Of a DNA stretch of 32,474 nt, positions 24,375 to 32,474 are shown in pieces. Within the stretch, counting starts at the first letter, position 1, and each line of letters opens with the position of its first letter. The translations under genes and the position numbers were made by a program. This stretch comes from Streptomyces durocortorensis. Lineage in GTDB: Bacteria; Actinomycetota; Actinomycetes; Streptomycetales; Streptomycetaceae. The DNA is taken from positions 1-32,474 of the forward strand of contig NZ_JAFEUF010000011.1 in the NCBI RefSeq assembly GCF_016901035.1, given 5' to 3'. A model generated the notes under the pieces. The model had not been told where the DNA came from. It ran no database searches and worked only from the letters and a program-made list of their open reading frames with translations.

Positions 24375-24407
24375 GCGACCATCGGGGCGAACGGGTCGGG
24401 CCCCGGG

Positions 24408-24641
24408 TCAGGAGCCGAAGTCGCCGATCACCTCACTCATGTTGTAGCTGTACAGCTCCCGCTTGCATCCCGCGCAGGAGGAACTGGGGGCGTGCTCGCT
24501 GAGCGACCACAGCTGCGGGGCGAAGCCGTCACCGCGCCCGTGCGCCAGGTAGAGGTCCTCGGGTCCGTACGACGACTGGAGGATCTTCGTGTTCCCGACG
24601 AGCTGGGTGGTTCCGCGTAGATGCTTTTGACGGACACCCAT
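24408..24641 (-). CDS. Small conserved-looking protein with a CxxC pair, unknown function
   Basis: The 77-residue frame has strong GC bias at third positions after about the tenth codon and contains SSYGPEDLYLAHGRGDGFAPQLWSLSEH followed by SSCAGCKRELYSY, whose two Cys could bind metal. I do not recognise it. The coding signal is good but the start is weak: ATG 24641 has no ribosome site and lies in the arm of a hairpin (24638-24674), and the first codons are atypical (CAA, CTA), so the true start may be elsewhere. Confidence 0.65.
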   Translation of the reverse strand: MGVRQKHLRGTTQLVGNTKILQSSYGPEDLYLAHGRGDGFAPQLWSLSEHAPSSSCAGCKRELYSYNMSEVIGDFGS

Positions 24642-24674
24642 CAGGCCCGCACCGCATGGGCACAGGCCTGATGG
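24638..24674 (-). terminator. Hairpin after the PhoX-like gene, overlapping the next ATG
   Basis: CCATCAGGCC (24638-24647) and GGCCTGATGG (24665-24674) are perfect 10-bp arms around 17 nt. It lies 32 bp past the phosphatase stop, a normal place for a terminator, and includes the ATG at 24641. Confidence 0.6.
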
Positions 24675-24705
24675 TCGGTCGGCCCCATGAGAGGGGCGGC
24701 CGGGT

Positions 24706-26775
24706 TCACACCCCGATGTCGCGCCCGTCCTTGCGCCAGACGGCGACGACCGAGGGACGGACGATCCTGCCCGGTCCGTCGGGCCAGACGCTCGCCGGCT
24801 TCTCGACGGAGGCTCCGTCGATCTCGCCCGGGTGCTGGACCGCGACCAGGACCCGGCGGTCCTGGATGACCGGGCCGCAGGTCTCGGCCCCGGCCGGAAC
24901 GGTCAGGAACTGCTTCAGTTCGCCGCGCCGGTCACCGTGGGTCGCCACGCCGAACAGTCCGTCGTGCGAGCCGAGCGCGTTGCCGTCCGTGGAGATCCAC
25001 AGATTGCCGTGGGCGTCGAACGCCACGTTGTCCGGGCAGGAGATGGGGCTGACGTTCTCCTTGGGGAATCCGGAGAAGTACGTCGCCGGGTCGTCCGGGT
25101 CGCCCGCCACGAGGAACAGCCGCCAGGCGAAGCCGTCGCTCGTCGGGTCGTCCCAGTTCTCCGCGAGCTCCAGGATCTGCCCGTGCTTGTTGGCGTTGCG
25201 CGGGTTCGCCTCGTCCGCGCCGGGCTTGCCCTCCTTGCCGCGGTCCGAGTTGTTGGTGAGCGCCACATAGACCCGGCCGGTGCGCGGCGAGGGCTCGACG
25301 TCCTCGGGGCGGTCCATCTTGGTCGCGCCGACCTTGTCACCGGCGAGCCGCGTGTAGACGTACACCTCCTCGGCGGTCATGCCGGGGACGTGCGAGGTGG
25401 TGCCGGTGGCCAGCGGGATCCAGACGCCGCTGCCGTCGAACTCCCCGTCGTTGGGCAGCTTCCCGGTGCCGTCGATCTCGCTCGCCGGCGAGTCGCCGGT
25501 CAGCTTCGCGACGTACAGCGTGCCCTCGTCGAGCAGCGTCAGGTTGTGCTCGCGGGCGGCACGCGAGTTGCCCTTCTTCATCCGCTTGCTGGAGACGAAC
25601 TTGTAGAGGTAGTCGAACTTCTCGTCGTCGCCCATGTAGACGACCGGGCGGCCGTCGGAGGTGAGCCGGGGCTGCGCGGCCTCGTGCTTGAACCGGCCCA
25701 GCGCGGTCCGCTTGCGCGGGGTGGAGTCCGGGTCGTACGGGTCGAGTTCGACGACCCAGCCGAAGCGGTTGGCCTCGTTGGGCTCCTTCGCCAGGTCGAA
25801 CCGCCGGTCGAACCGCTCCCACTTGCGCTCGGAGGCGCTGGTGCCGATCCCGTACCGCTTGTGCATGGCGGTCGTGCCGTTGGCGAAGTACTGGTTGAAG
25901 TTCTCCTCGCCGTGCAGCGTGGTGCCCCACGGAGTGGTGCCGCCCGCGCAGTTGTTGAGGGTGCCGAGCACCTTGCGGCCGGTACGGTCGGCGGACGTGC
26001 GCAGCAGGGTGCTCCCGGCGGCCGGACCCGTCATACGGAACTCGCTGGTCGCGGTCAGCCGGCGGTTCAGCGGGTGCCGGTTGACCGGACCCAGCTTGCC
26101 GGTGCGGTTCTCCTCCTGGACGACGACCACGGAGAGTCCGTGCGCCGCCCAGGCGATCTCCACCTGTTCGCGGGTCGGGTTGGCCGGATCGTAACCGCGG
26201 AACATGAGGATCTCGTCCGTGTACTCATGGTTGGCGACCATGACCTGCCGGCCACGCTCGCCGCGCAGCGGGAGCAGGGAGAGGAAGTCGTTGTTGTAGC
26301 CGAACTGGCCCGCCTGCGCCTTCGCCGTCTGCTTGTCCGGGTCGAAGGCGGGCGCGCCGCGCAGGATCGGCTCGCCCCAGCGGATCACCACGTTCTGGCC
26401 GTATCCGTCGGGGATCGTGACCTTGTCGTCCTTGTTGGGCGCGACCGGCGAGAACCGCAGGCCACGAGCACCGGACGCCCCCGGTTTGTGGGGGCGGCCC
26501 GGTTTGTTGCCGTGCCCGGCGAGCGCGGCGGCCTCGGCCTGGGGGGCGCTCGGGCCGGTCAGCGCGGCGGTCCCGGCGGCGGTGGCGACGGTGACCACGG
26601 CGGCGGCGCGCATCATCGAGCGGCGCGACACGGCACCGGCGATGATGTCGCCGGCGTACTCGTTGTCGCTGTTGTTGGGCGTCTCCTTGAAGCAGGCGTC
26701 CCCGCAGCGGAAGCGGCAGGTCAGCGCGGAACGCCCACCGGGATGCGAGCTGATGAACGGCAGCAGATTGCGCAC
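24706..26775 (-). CDS. PhoX-type (DUF839) secreted alkaline phosphatase, Tat-exported
   Basis: The 689-residue protein resembles PhoX phosphatases, which use calcium and iron to release phosphate outside the cell. The Cys-containing N-terminus CRFRCGDACFKE is followed by a Tat signal, SRRSMMRAAAVVTVATAAG (about residues 48-66). The mature part holds LTNNSDR and PEDVEPSPRTGRVYVALT, NCAGGTTPWGTTLHGEENFNQYF and PDNVAFDAHGNLWISTDG, as in this family. GTG 26775 follows GGAGG at a spacing of 7; an open frame to 26913 crosses the PHO box and is not coding. The PHO box at 26839-26860 supports phosphate-starvation control by PhoP. Confidence 0.92.
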   Translation of the reverse strand: MRNLLPFISSHPGGRSALTCRFRCGDACFKETPNNSDNEYAGDIIAGAVSRRSMMRAAAVVTVATAAGTAALTGPSAPQAEAAALAGHGNKPGRPHKPGASGARGLRFSPVAPNKDDKVTIPDGYGQNVVIRWGEPILRGAPAFDPDKQTAKAQAGQFGYNNDFLSLLPLRGERGRQVMVANHEYTDEILMFRGYDPANPTREQVEIAWAAHGLSVVVVQEENRTGKLGPVNRHPLNRRLTATSEFRMTGPAAGSTLLRTSADRTGRKVLGTLNNCAGGTTPWGTTLHGEENFNQYFANGTTAMHKRYGIGTSASERKWERFDRRFDLAKEPNEANRFGWVVELDPYDPDSTPRKRTALGRFKHEAAQPRLTSDGRPVVYMGDDEKFDYLYKFVSSKRMKKGNSRAAREHNLTLLDEGTLYVAKLTGDSPASEIDGTGKLPNDGEFDGSGVWIPLATGTTSHVPGMTAEEVYVYTRLAGDKVGATKMDRPEDVEPSPRTGRVYVALTNNSDRGKEGKPGADEANPRNANKHGQILELAENWDDPTSDGFAWRLFLVAGDPDDPATYFSGFPKENVSPISCPDNVAFDAHGNLWISTDGNALGSHDGLFGVATHGDRRGELKQFLTVPAGAETCGPVIQDRRVLVAVQHPGEIDGASVEKPASVWPDGPGRIVRPSVVAVWRKDGRDIGV

Positions 26776-26805
26776 GTGGATTCCCTCCGTCTGGTGTCGT
26801 GCGTG

Positions 26806-26811
26806 ACGGTA
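26806..26811 (-). promoter_or_regulatory. Possible -10 of the PhoX-like gene
   Basis: TACCGT on the minus strand lies 27 bp downstream of the PHO box and 30 bp ahead of the GTG. No -35 is needed if PhoP activates. Confidence 0.4.
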
Positions 26812-26838
26812 GGTGCGCCTCCACGCGGTCCGAGGGAC

Positions 26839-26860
26839 TCCCGGTGAACGGCGGGTGAAG
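26839..26860 (-). promoter_or_regulatory. PHO box (PhoP-binding direct repeats)
   Basis: Two 11-bp direct repeat units on the minus strand, CTTCACCCGCC and GTTCACCGGGA, match the Streptomyces PhoP unit (G/T-TTCACC core at 11-bp period). They lie 64 bp ahead of the phosphatase start, where activation by phosphate starvation is expected. Confidence 0.75.
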
Positions 26861-27081
26861 TCCGGGCCACCGCTGTTCCCTTGAGGCCCTGTGGTGGACA
26901 CGGTCGTGGACACCGCGGCGGACTCGGTCCGGGAACGGTTTCGGCTCGGTTGACGCAGGGGTGGGCCGCACCGGCGAACGGCCGGATCCGGCCGCTAACC
27001 TTACGTATCCGTCCTGGCCAGGGATGAATTCGCCCCAGGTCGGACATTCCCCGCACCCAACTCATGCGAAAGGCCTCGCCC
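26861..27081. other. Divergent intergenic region between PhoX-like and VWA genes
   Basis: No gene is seen. A perfect 14-bp palindrome, GGCCGGATCCGGCC, lies at 26980-26993, next to TAACCT (26996-27001), a possible -10 for the VWA gene. The palindrome could be an operator, but a single site proves nothing. Confidence 0.45.
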
Positions 27082-28656
27082 ATGGGCATTCGGAGCTTGC
27101 TGCGTAAGGTGTTCGGCCGCACGGAGCAGGACGAGCCGACCACGGCCACCGTCCCGCCCCAGGCCGAGCGCACTCAGCCCAAGGAGACGGAGCCGGAGAC
27201 CACTTCGGCGGCCGAGCCCGCGACGGAGCCGAAGGCGTCGATCCCGGCCCCGGCCTCGCCCTCGTCCCCCGCCGCCGGGTCCACGGACCGTGACGGTTCG
27301 CCCGCCTCCGACCTGGTGGCGGAGGCCTTCGACAAGGCGGCCGCCGCACCGGCGTCACCGACCGTCCCCGCGCAGGGGTCGGCCCCGGAGGACGCCCTCG
27401 ACGACGCTTCGGCAGACGCCCTTGAGGACTCGCCCAAGGCGAAGCCCGAGGAGCCGGTGGCGGCCGAGAAGGCCGAGGAGCCGGTCAAGGCCGACGAGCC
27501 GGTGGTCACCGAGGAGCCCGTCAAGGCCGAGGCCCCCGCGTCGGCGCCGGAGCCGATCATCATCGACCTGGACCTCGACGAGGCCGCGAAGGCCGCACCG
27601 GCTCAGGAGGCCGCGCCCGCATCGGCGGAGGCTCCGGAGAGCGCCCCCGAGGCGCCTCAGGCAGCCGCCGAGGCCCCCAAGGCCACCGAGGCGCCCAAGG
27701 CCCCCGAAGCCGCGACGGCACCGGAGCCCGCAGCGACCCCGGCCGTCGTGGAGACCCCGGAGCCCGCGGAGAACCCGACGGTCGTGGAGACCTCGGCCGT
27801 CGCGGCAACCCCGGTCGTCATCGAGTCTCCTGCCGTCCCGGCGCCCTCGGCGGCCCCTGAGACCCCGGCCGTCGTGGAGACCCCGGAGCCCGCGGCCGCC
27901 GCGCAGACCCCGGTGACCCCCACCGCACCGGAGCCCGCCTCGGCCGCGTCGGAGTCCGCCCCCGGCAAGCCCGCCACCACGCTCGCACGGGTCAAGTCGC
28001 GCGCTCCGCAGCTCGTCGCCCCGTACAAGGCGGCGCAGGCGGCGCTCAAGGCGCACGGGCTGACCGGGCTCCGCGCCCGCGTCTACCTGGTTCTCGACCG
28101 CTCCGGCTCGATGCGGCCGTTCTACAAGGACGGCAGCGCCCAGCACCTGGGCGACCGGACGCTCGCGCTCGCCGCACACCTGGACGAGGACGCCACCGTG
28201 CCGGTCGTCTTCTTCTCGACGGACATCGACGGCACCGGCTCCCTCGAACTCTCCGGTCACGAGGGCCGTGTCGACGAGCTGAACGCGGGCCTCGGCCGAC
28301 TGGGCCGCACGCACTACCACCGAGCCGTCGAGGAGGTCGTCGCGCACTACGAGAAGTCCGAGGCCACCGGCCCGGCTCTCGTGATCTTCCAGACGGACGG
28401 CCCGCCGGACGCCAAGCAGGCCGCCCGGCAGGCCATCGTGGAGGCGGCACGGCTGCCGCTGTACTTCCAGTTCGTCGCCTTCGGCGAGCAGGACGCGAAG
28501 GGCTTCGACTTCCTGCGGAAGCTCGGTGCCCCGAACGCCGGGTTCTTCCACGCCGGACCGGCCCCCCGCGAGATCACGGACGCCGAGCTCTACCGGGAGA
28601 TCCTCGCCGGACTGCCGGACTGGACCGCCGCGCGCGAGGCCGGCTCCGGGGCCTGA
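27082..28656 (+). CDS. VWA-domain protein (TerF/TerY-like) with long Ala/Pro/Glu-rich arm
   Basis: The 524-residue protein starts [13 protein letters not shown] and has an acidic, Ala/Pro/Glu/Val-rich disordered arm to about residue 300, with repeated VVETPEPA motifs. A von Willebrand factor A domain follows, whose metal site DRSGS (Asp339, Ser341, Ser343) is complete. The wording [30 protein letters not shown] and FQTDGPPD resembles vWA proteins of the tellurite/stress (Ter) group, but no terD gene is in the window. ATG 27082 has GAAAGG at a spacing of 9, better than ATG 27064. Its 3' end overlaps the convergent histidine kinase gene by 67 bp. Confidence 0.85.
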   Translation: MGIRSLLRKVFGRTEQDEPTTATVPPQAERTQPKETEPETTSAAEPATEPKASIPAPASPSSPAAGSTDRDGSPASDLVAEAFDKAAAAPASPTVPAQGSAPEDALDDASADALEDSPKAKPEEPVAAEKAEEPVKADEPVVTEEPVKAEAPASAPEPIIIDLDLDEAAKAAPAQEAAPASAEAPESAPEAPQAAAEAPKATEAPKAPEAATAPEPAATPAVVETPEPAENPTVVETSAVAATPVVIESPAVPAPSAAPETPAVVETPEPAAAAQTPVTPTAPEPASAASESAPGKPATTLARVKSRAPQLVAPYKAAQAALKAHGLTGLRARVYLVLDRSGSMRPFYKDGSAQHLGDRTLALAAHLDEDATVPVVFFSTDIDGTGSLELSGHEGRVDELNAGLGRLGRTHYHRAVEEVVAHYEKSEATGPALVIFQTDGPPDAKQAARQAIVEAARLPLYFQFVAFGEQDAKGFDFLRKLGAPNAGFFHAGPAPREITDAELYREILAGLPDWTAAREAGSGA

Positions 28657-29909
28657 TCGACCGGCAGTCGTACGGTCACGGCGAGCCCGCCGCCCTTCGG
28701 GCCCGGGATCGCCGTGACCGTCCCTCCGTGGGCCACCGCGATCGACCGGACGATCGAGAGACCGAGGCCCGACCCCGGGCCCATCCGGTCCCGGCCCTCA
28801 CCCCGCCGGAACGGCTCGAAGAACCCCGCGATTTCGGCCTCGGAGACCACCGGGCCGGTGTTCCGCACCACCAGCACCCCCTCCCCGCTCAGCGCGACCT
28901 CCACCGAGCCGCCCGGCACGTTGTACGTGACGGCGTTGGCCAGCAGGTTCGCCACCAGTTGGGCCAGCAGCAGCCGGCTGCCGCGCACGGGGCAGGCGGT
29001 CAGCGCGACGTCCACGGCCGGTCCGCCGCCCGGCCCCCGGCCCTCCGGATCACCACCGCCCGTGCCCCGGCCGTCCGGGGCGCCGCTCACGCCCCGTGCC
29101 CCCGGATACCGGGCCGTCTCCTCCCTGACCACGTGGTCGAGGCGGACCGCCTCGCGCTCGTCCGTGGCCAGGCCCCGTTCGCTGCGGGCCAGCACGAGCA
29201 GCCCCTCGATGAGCCGCTCGCTGCGCCGGTTCGTGTCCAGCAGGGTCTGCCGGGTGCGGACGAGGTCCTCGGGGGACGGGTCGTCGAGGCCGATCTGGAT
29301 CGCGGCGCGCTGGGTGGCCAGCGGGGTCCGCAGCTCGTGCGAGGCGTTCGCGATGAATCTCCGCTGGCTGTCGAACGCCTTCTCCAGGCGGCCCAGCAGC
29401 GCGTCCAGCGTCTCGCCCAGCTCCTTCAGCTCGTCGTCCGGGCCACTGGACGCGATCCGCTCGTGCAGGGTCTTCTCGGAGAGCCGGCGGGCCTTCGCGG
29501 TCATCGCGTGGACCGGCCGCAGCACCCGGCCCGCTATCCACCAGCCCACCCCGACCGCGCCCGCCGTCATCACGAGCAGCGCGGCGAACGACCAGTTCAG
29601 GAGCTGCTTGCCCGCCGCGTCGCTGACATGGTCGGTGAGTTCGTAGGCGGTGGGCGAACCGGTGGAGCTGCGGGCGATGAAGGGGCCCTTCACGGTGTAC
29701 CCGGGCGGCACGACGACCACCGCCGTGGAGGCGATGGCCCGCGCCTCGGTCTCCGTACCGGCGCGGGAGGCCAGGTTGACGGTGGCCAGCAGAGCGGTGC
29801 CGAGCACCAGGAAGACACCCCCGTACACGAGGGCAATGCGGGTGCGGATCGTCGAGTGCGGCAGCTTCGAGGCAGCCGCCAGCCGCCGCAGCGGGGACGG
29901 CCGCCTCAC
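28590..29909 (-). CDS. Sensor histidine kinase
   Basis: The 439-residue kinase has two membrane helices (about 24-46 and 105-130) around a short extracytoplasmic loop of about 60 residues, then a HAMP region. The H box is [13 protein letters not shown] with His191, the N box LLANAVTYN, and the G box [12 protein letters not shown] Gly/Pro-rich insertion (about 245-275) separates the dimerisation and ATP-binding domains. GTG 29909 overlaps the response regulator stop by 4 bp (GTGA). The last 22 codons extend antisense into the VWA gene. The stimulus is unknown; the layout is like CutS-type kinases. Confidence 0.92.
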   Translation of the reverse strand: MRRPSPLRRLAAASKLPHSTIRTRIALVYGGVFLVLGTALLATVNLASRAGTETEARAIASTAVVVVPPGYTVKGPFIARSSTGSPTAYELTDHVSDAAGKQLLNWSFAALLVMTAGAVGVGWWIAGRVLRPVHAMTAKARRLSEKTLHERIASSGPDDELKELGETLDALLGRLEKAFDSQRRFIANASHELRTPLATQRAAIQIGLDDPSPEDLVRTRQTLLDTNRRSERLIEGLLVLARSERGLATDEREAVRLDHVVREETARYPGARGVSGAPDGRGTGGGDPEGRGPGGGPAVDVALTACPVRGSRLLLAQLVANLLANAVTYNVPGGSVEVALSGEGVLVVRNTGPVVSEAEIAGFFEPFRRGEGRDRMGPGSGLGLSIVRSIAVAHGGTVTAIPGPKGGGLAVTVRLPVDQAPEPASRAAVQSGSPARISR

Positions 29910-30559
29910 AGGGCGTACCCGACGCCCTGGACAGTGCGGATCAGCGCGGGCTCGCCGAGCTTGGCGCGCAGCTTGCTCATACAGACGCGCACGGCACCGG
30001 TGAACGGGTCGGCGTTGGCGTCCCAGGCCCGTTCCAGCAGCTCCTCCGCGCTGACCGTGCCGCCGTCGGCCTCCAGGAGCAGTTGCAGCACGGTGAACTC
30101 CTTCGGGGAGAGGTCCAGGTCCCGGCCGTCGCGGAGCGCCGAGCGCCTTACGGTGTCGAGCCGGATGCCGTGGCGCTCCAGCTGGGGCGGTACGGGGCGG
30201 GCGCTGCGCCGGCGCAGGGCGCGTACCCGGGAGACCAGCTCGGGGAACTCGAACGGCTTGGCCACGTAGTCGTCGGCCCCCAGGTCGAGCCCGGCGACCC
30301 GGTCCTCCATGGCTCCGGAGGCGGTGAGCATCAGGATCCGGGTGCGGGAGCCGGAGGCGACGAGCCGTCGGGCCACGTCGTCGCCGTGGACCCGGGGGAG
30401 GTCGCGGTCGAGGACGACGACGTCGTAGTCGTGGAGGCCGAGATAGGCGAGGGCCGCGTCCCCGCTGTACACGGTGTCGACGGCGAATCCGGCCCGGCGC
30501 AGTCCGGTGGCGACCAGCTCCGCGAGGATCTCCTCGTCCTCGGCGACCAGTACCCGCAT
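29906..30559 (-). CDS. OmpR-family response regulator
   Basis: The 217-residue regulator has a receiver domain with VVVLDRDLPRVHG (phospho-acceptor Asp51), acidic pair EDE at the start and KPFEF (Lys about 101). A winged helix of OmpR type follows (LDLSPKEFTVLQLLLEADGGTVS to TVQGVGYAL). It is paired with the kinase encoded downstream with a 4-bp overlap. ATG 30559 is preceded by GGGGA; a longer frame to 30628 has no better site. Targets are unknown. Confidence 0.94.
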   Translation of the reverse strand: MRVLVAEDEEILAELVATGLRRAGFAVDTVYSGDAALAYLGLHDYDVVVLDRDLPRVHGDDVARRLVASGSRTRILMLTASGAMEDRVAGLDLGADDYVAKPFEFPELVSRVRALRRRSARPVPPQLERHGIRLDTVRRSALRDGRDLDLSPKEFTVLQLLLEADGGTVSAEELLERAWDANADPFTGAVRVCMSKLRAKLGEPALIRTVQGVGYAL

Positions 30560-30728
30560 GGTGATGTCCCCTGCCTCGTGCACGCTTGTCCGCTCCCTCC
30601 CAGGATGCGACTTTCCTACGGGAACCATTACGTGAGGGGATGTTTCGCAAAGCTCTCCACCGGAGGGCGATCCTCCGTCCGCACCCGGGCCGCCGTTTAT
30701 CGATGTGAGTGGATCTTGATCGGGCCGT

Positions 30729-30734
30729 TAGGAT
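30729..30734 (+). promoter_or_regulatory. -10 element of a probable leaderless metG promoter
   Basis: TAGGAT matches the Streptomyces -10 consensus and lies 7 bases before the ATG at 30742. No T-box or leader hairpin comparable to that of trpS is visible ahead of metG, although a 6-bp dyad CGGAGG/CCTCCG lies at 30662-30678. Confidence 0.5.
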
Positions 30735-30741
30735 TTCGACC

Positions 30742-32355
30742 ATGGCGGCCACTGGATCCGAGAAGCAGGGGGCGACGGCGTACTACGTCTCGACCCCCAT
30801 CTACTACGTCAACGACGCTCCTCACCTGGGCCACGCCTACACGACCGTCGCAGGCGACGTGCTCACGCGCTGGCACCGCCAGCGCGGCGAGAAGGTGTGG
30901 TACCTCACCGGCACGGACGAGCACGGTCAGAAGATCATGCGCACGGCCGAGGCGAACGACGTGACTCCGCAGGCCTGGGCGGACAAGCTCGTCGAGGAGG
31001 CGTGGAAGCCCCTCTGGGAGCACCTCAACATCGCGAACGACGACTTCATCCGGACGACGGAGAAGCGGCACACCGACCGGGTGCAGGAGTTCGTGCAGGA
31101 CCTGTACGACAAGGGCGAGATCTACAAGGGCGGGTACGAGGGCCCGTACTGCGTGGGCTGCGAGGAGTACAAGCTCCCCGGCGATCTGATCGACGGCGAG
31201 GGCGAGTTCGCCGGGCAGAAGCTCTGCCCGATCCACAAGAAGCCGGTGGAGCTCCTCAAGGAGGAGAACTACTTCTTCAAGCTCAGCGAGTACGGCCCGA
31301 AGCTGCTGGAGTTCTACGCGGCGAACCCGGACTTCATCCAGCCCGAGTCGGCGCGCAACGAGGTCGTGAACTTCGTCGAGCAGGGTCTGCAGGACCTGTC
31401 GATCTCGCGCTCGACGTTCGACTGGGGCGTCCCGGTGCCGTGGGACGACAAGCACGTCATCTACGTGTGGGTCGACGCGCTGCTCAACTACGCGACGGCG
31501 GTCGGATACGGCGCCAACCAGGAGAAGTTCGACGGTACGTTCCCGGCGAACGTGCACCTGATCGGCAAGGACATCCTCCGCTTCCACTCGGTGATCTGGC
31601 CCGCGATGCTGATGGCGCAGGGTCTGCCGCTGCCGGGCAAGGTCGTCGCCAACGGCTGGCTGATGGTCGGCGGCGAGAAGATGTCCAAGTCGAACCTGAC
31701 CGGCATCAAGCCGCAGGACCTGACCTCGCACTTCGGCGTGGACGCGTACCGCTGGTACTTCCTGCGGGCCATCTCCTACGGCAGCGACGGGTCGTTCTCC
31801 TGGGAGGACTTCTCCGCCCGCTACACCTCGGAGCTGGCCAACGACTACGGCAACCTCGCCTCGCGTGTGGCGGCGATGGTCGGCAAGTACTTCGGCGGGG
31901 CGCTGCCTCAGGACACGGCCGCCGGTGACGCCGAGCAGGCCGTGCGGGACGGCCTGGCGAAGGCCGTGGCGACGGCCGACCGGAAGATCGGCGAGGAGCT
32001 GGACTTCCAGGGCGGCATCCTGGCGATCTTCGACTTCGTGAAGCAGGTCAACGGCTACATCACGGAGCAGGAGCCGTGGAAGGTGGCCAAGGACACCACC
32101 CCGGAGGGCCAGGCCCGCCTGGCGACCATCCTCTACACGGCCGCCGAGTCGCTGCGCGGGGTCGCGGTCCTGCTCAACTCCGTGATGCCGGAGACCTCGC
32201 AGAGCCTCTGGGAGTCCCTGGGCGCTGAGGAGTCCCTGGGCGCACTGGCCGCCCAGAGGGTCCAGGACGCGGGCACGTGGGGTGTGCTGCCCGCGGGCGC
32301 GACGGTGACGAAGGGCGCGGTGCTGTTCCCGCGCCTGGAGGAGAAGCCGGCGTAA
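30742..32355 (+). CDS. metG: Methionyl-tRNA synthetase
   Basis: The 537-residue class I synthetase charges tRNA-Met. HIGH is HLGH (28-31, in YYVNDAPHLGHAYTTVAGD), KMSKS is at 313-317 (GGEKMSKSNL), and a zinc knuckle is formed by C137-x2-C140 and C162-x2-H165 (CVGC, CPIH). It ends after the anticodon-binding helical domain and lacks the extra C-terminal tRNA-binding domain, as in the short form. ATG 30742 is used since TAGGAT lies 7 bases upstream; the frame could extend to 30709 but no ribosome site supports that. It is complete and ends 119 bp before the contig edge. Confidence 0.96.
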   Translation: MAATGSEKQGATAYYVSTPIYYVNDAPHLGHAYTTVAGDVLTRWHRQRGEKVWYLTGTDEHGQKIMRTAEANDVTPQAWADKLVEEAWKPLWEHLNIANDDFIRTTEKRHTDRVQEFVQDLYDKGEIYKGGYEGPYCVGCEEYKLPGDLIDGEGEFAGQKLCPIHKKPVELLKEENYFFKLSEYGPKLLEFYAANPDFIQPESARNEVVNFVEQGLQDLSISRSTFDWGVPVPWDDKHVIYVWVDALLNYATAVGYGANQEKFDGTFPANVHLIGKDILRFHSVIWPAMLMAQGLPLPGKVVANGWLMVGGEKMSKSNLTGIKPQDLTSHFGVDAYRWYFLRAISYGSDGSFSWEDFSARYTSELANDYGNLASRVAAMVGKYFGGALPQDTAAGDAEQAVRDGLAKAVATADRKIGEELDFQGGILAIFDFVKQVNGYITEQEPWKVAKDTTPEGQARLATILYTAAESLRGVAVLLNSVMPETSQSLWESLGAEESLGALAAQRVQDAGTWGVLPAGATVTKGAVLFPRLEEKPA

Positions 32356-32474
32356 CGCGTTCGTCCGTACGTACGTGGGTGGCGGGCCCGCCCCGCGCGG
32401 GGGAGCGCCGGGGGCAGCGGGTGGCGGGGGGGGGGGGGCGGGGGCGGACAGCCGGGCGCGCCCGCCCCCCCCCC
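32356..32474. other. G/C homopolymer-rich contig end
   Basis: After the metG stop there is no gene. A run of 13 G (32426-32438) and a terminal run of 10 C make this end look like an assembly edge. Confidence 0.6.

Noticed and set aside
32426..32474. G-quadruplex or telomere-like element
   Set aside because: G and C runs at a contig edge are more simply explained as assembly artefacts; Streptomyces telomeres have palindromes that are not seen here.

Overview
The window looks like one assembled contig from a Streptomyces chromosome. GC content is very high throughout, with strongly GC-biased third codon positions. The gene types are typical actinobacterial ones: a MerR-PP2C fusion, a CE1758/CE1759 flavin enzyme pair, a Tat-exported PhoX-type phosphatase, a DrrAB-type exporter and several apparently leaderless genes. 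Two perfect GTTTCACGTGAAAC sites match the Streptomyces parS sequence, and metG lies about 7 kb away, so a core position in the origin-proximal part of the chromosome is likely. Both ends run into long G or C homopolymers, and the first 60 bases are unusually AT-rich, so the extreme ends are probably assembly edges. I see no prophage, insertion sequence, tRNA, rRNA or CRISPR array.

Layout. Positions 409-10686 (+) hold a four-gene membrane module: an NfeD/YqiJ-like membrane protein, a flotillin (YqiK-like SPFH protein), a 1,694-residue AAA+ ATPase, and a membrane protein with two Rossmann/TrkA-N-like domains around a two-helix membrane core. A dispersed-type inverted repeat sits between the flotillin and ATPase genes. 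Positions 10863-12158 (-) hold trpS with a complete trp-type attenuator, including a 13-residue leader peptide with two adjacent Trp codons; the enzyme has the features of an auxiliary, possibly indolmycin-resistant TrpRS. Positions 12327-14083 (+) hold a luciferase-like monooxygenase and its FMN reductase. Next come a universal stress protein (14227-14649) and a 1,177-residue signal-transduction ATPase without a recognisable DNA-binding domain (14722-18252).

Positions 18380-22767 (-) hold a MerR-PP2C fusion regulator with a predicted autoregulatory 19-bp-spacer promoter, a DrrAB-like ABC exporter, an NADPH-dependent FMN reductase, and a small membrane protein. A membrane protein (22947-23813, +) is followed by the parS pair and an S4-domain RNA-binding protein (-). 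A small CxxC protein and a PhoX-like phosphatase preceded by a PHO box follow on the - strand. A VWA-domain protein with a long Ala/Pro/Glu-rich arm (+) converges on, and overlaps, a two-component system (-). The window ends with methionyl-tRNA synthetase (+).

The best candidate for an under-described system is the flotillin / OB-fold membrane protein / giant AAA+ ATPase / Rossmann-channel-like cluster. The best-supported regulatory element is the trpS attenuator, where leader peptide, competing stems and terminator can all be traced base by base.
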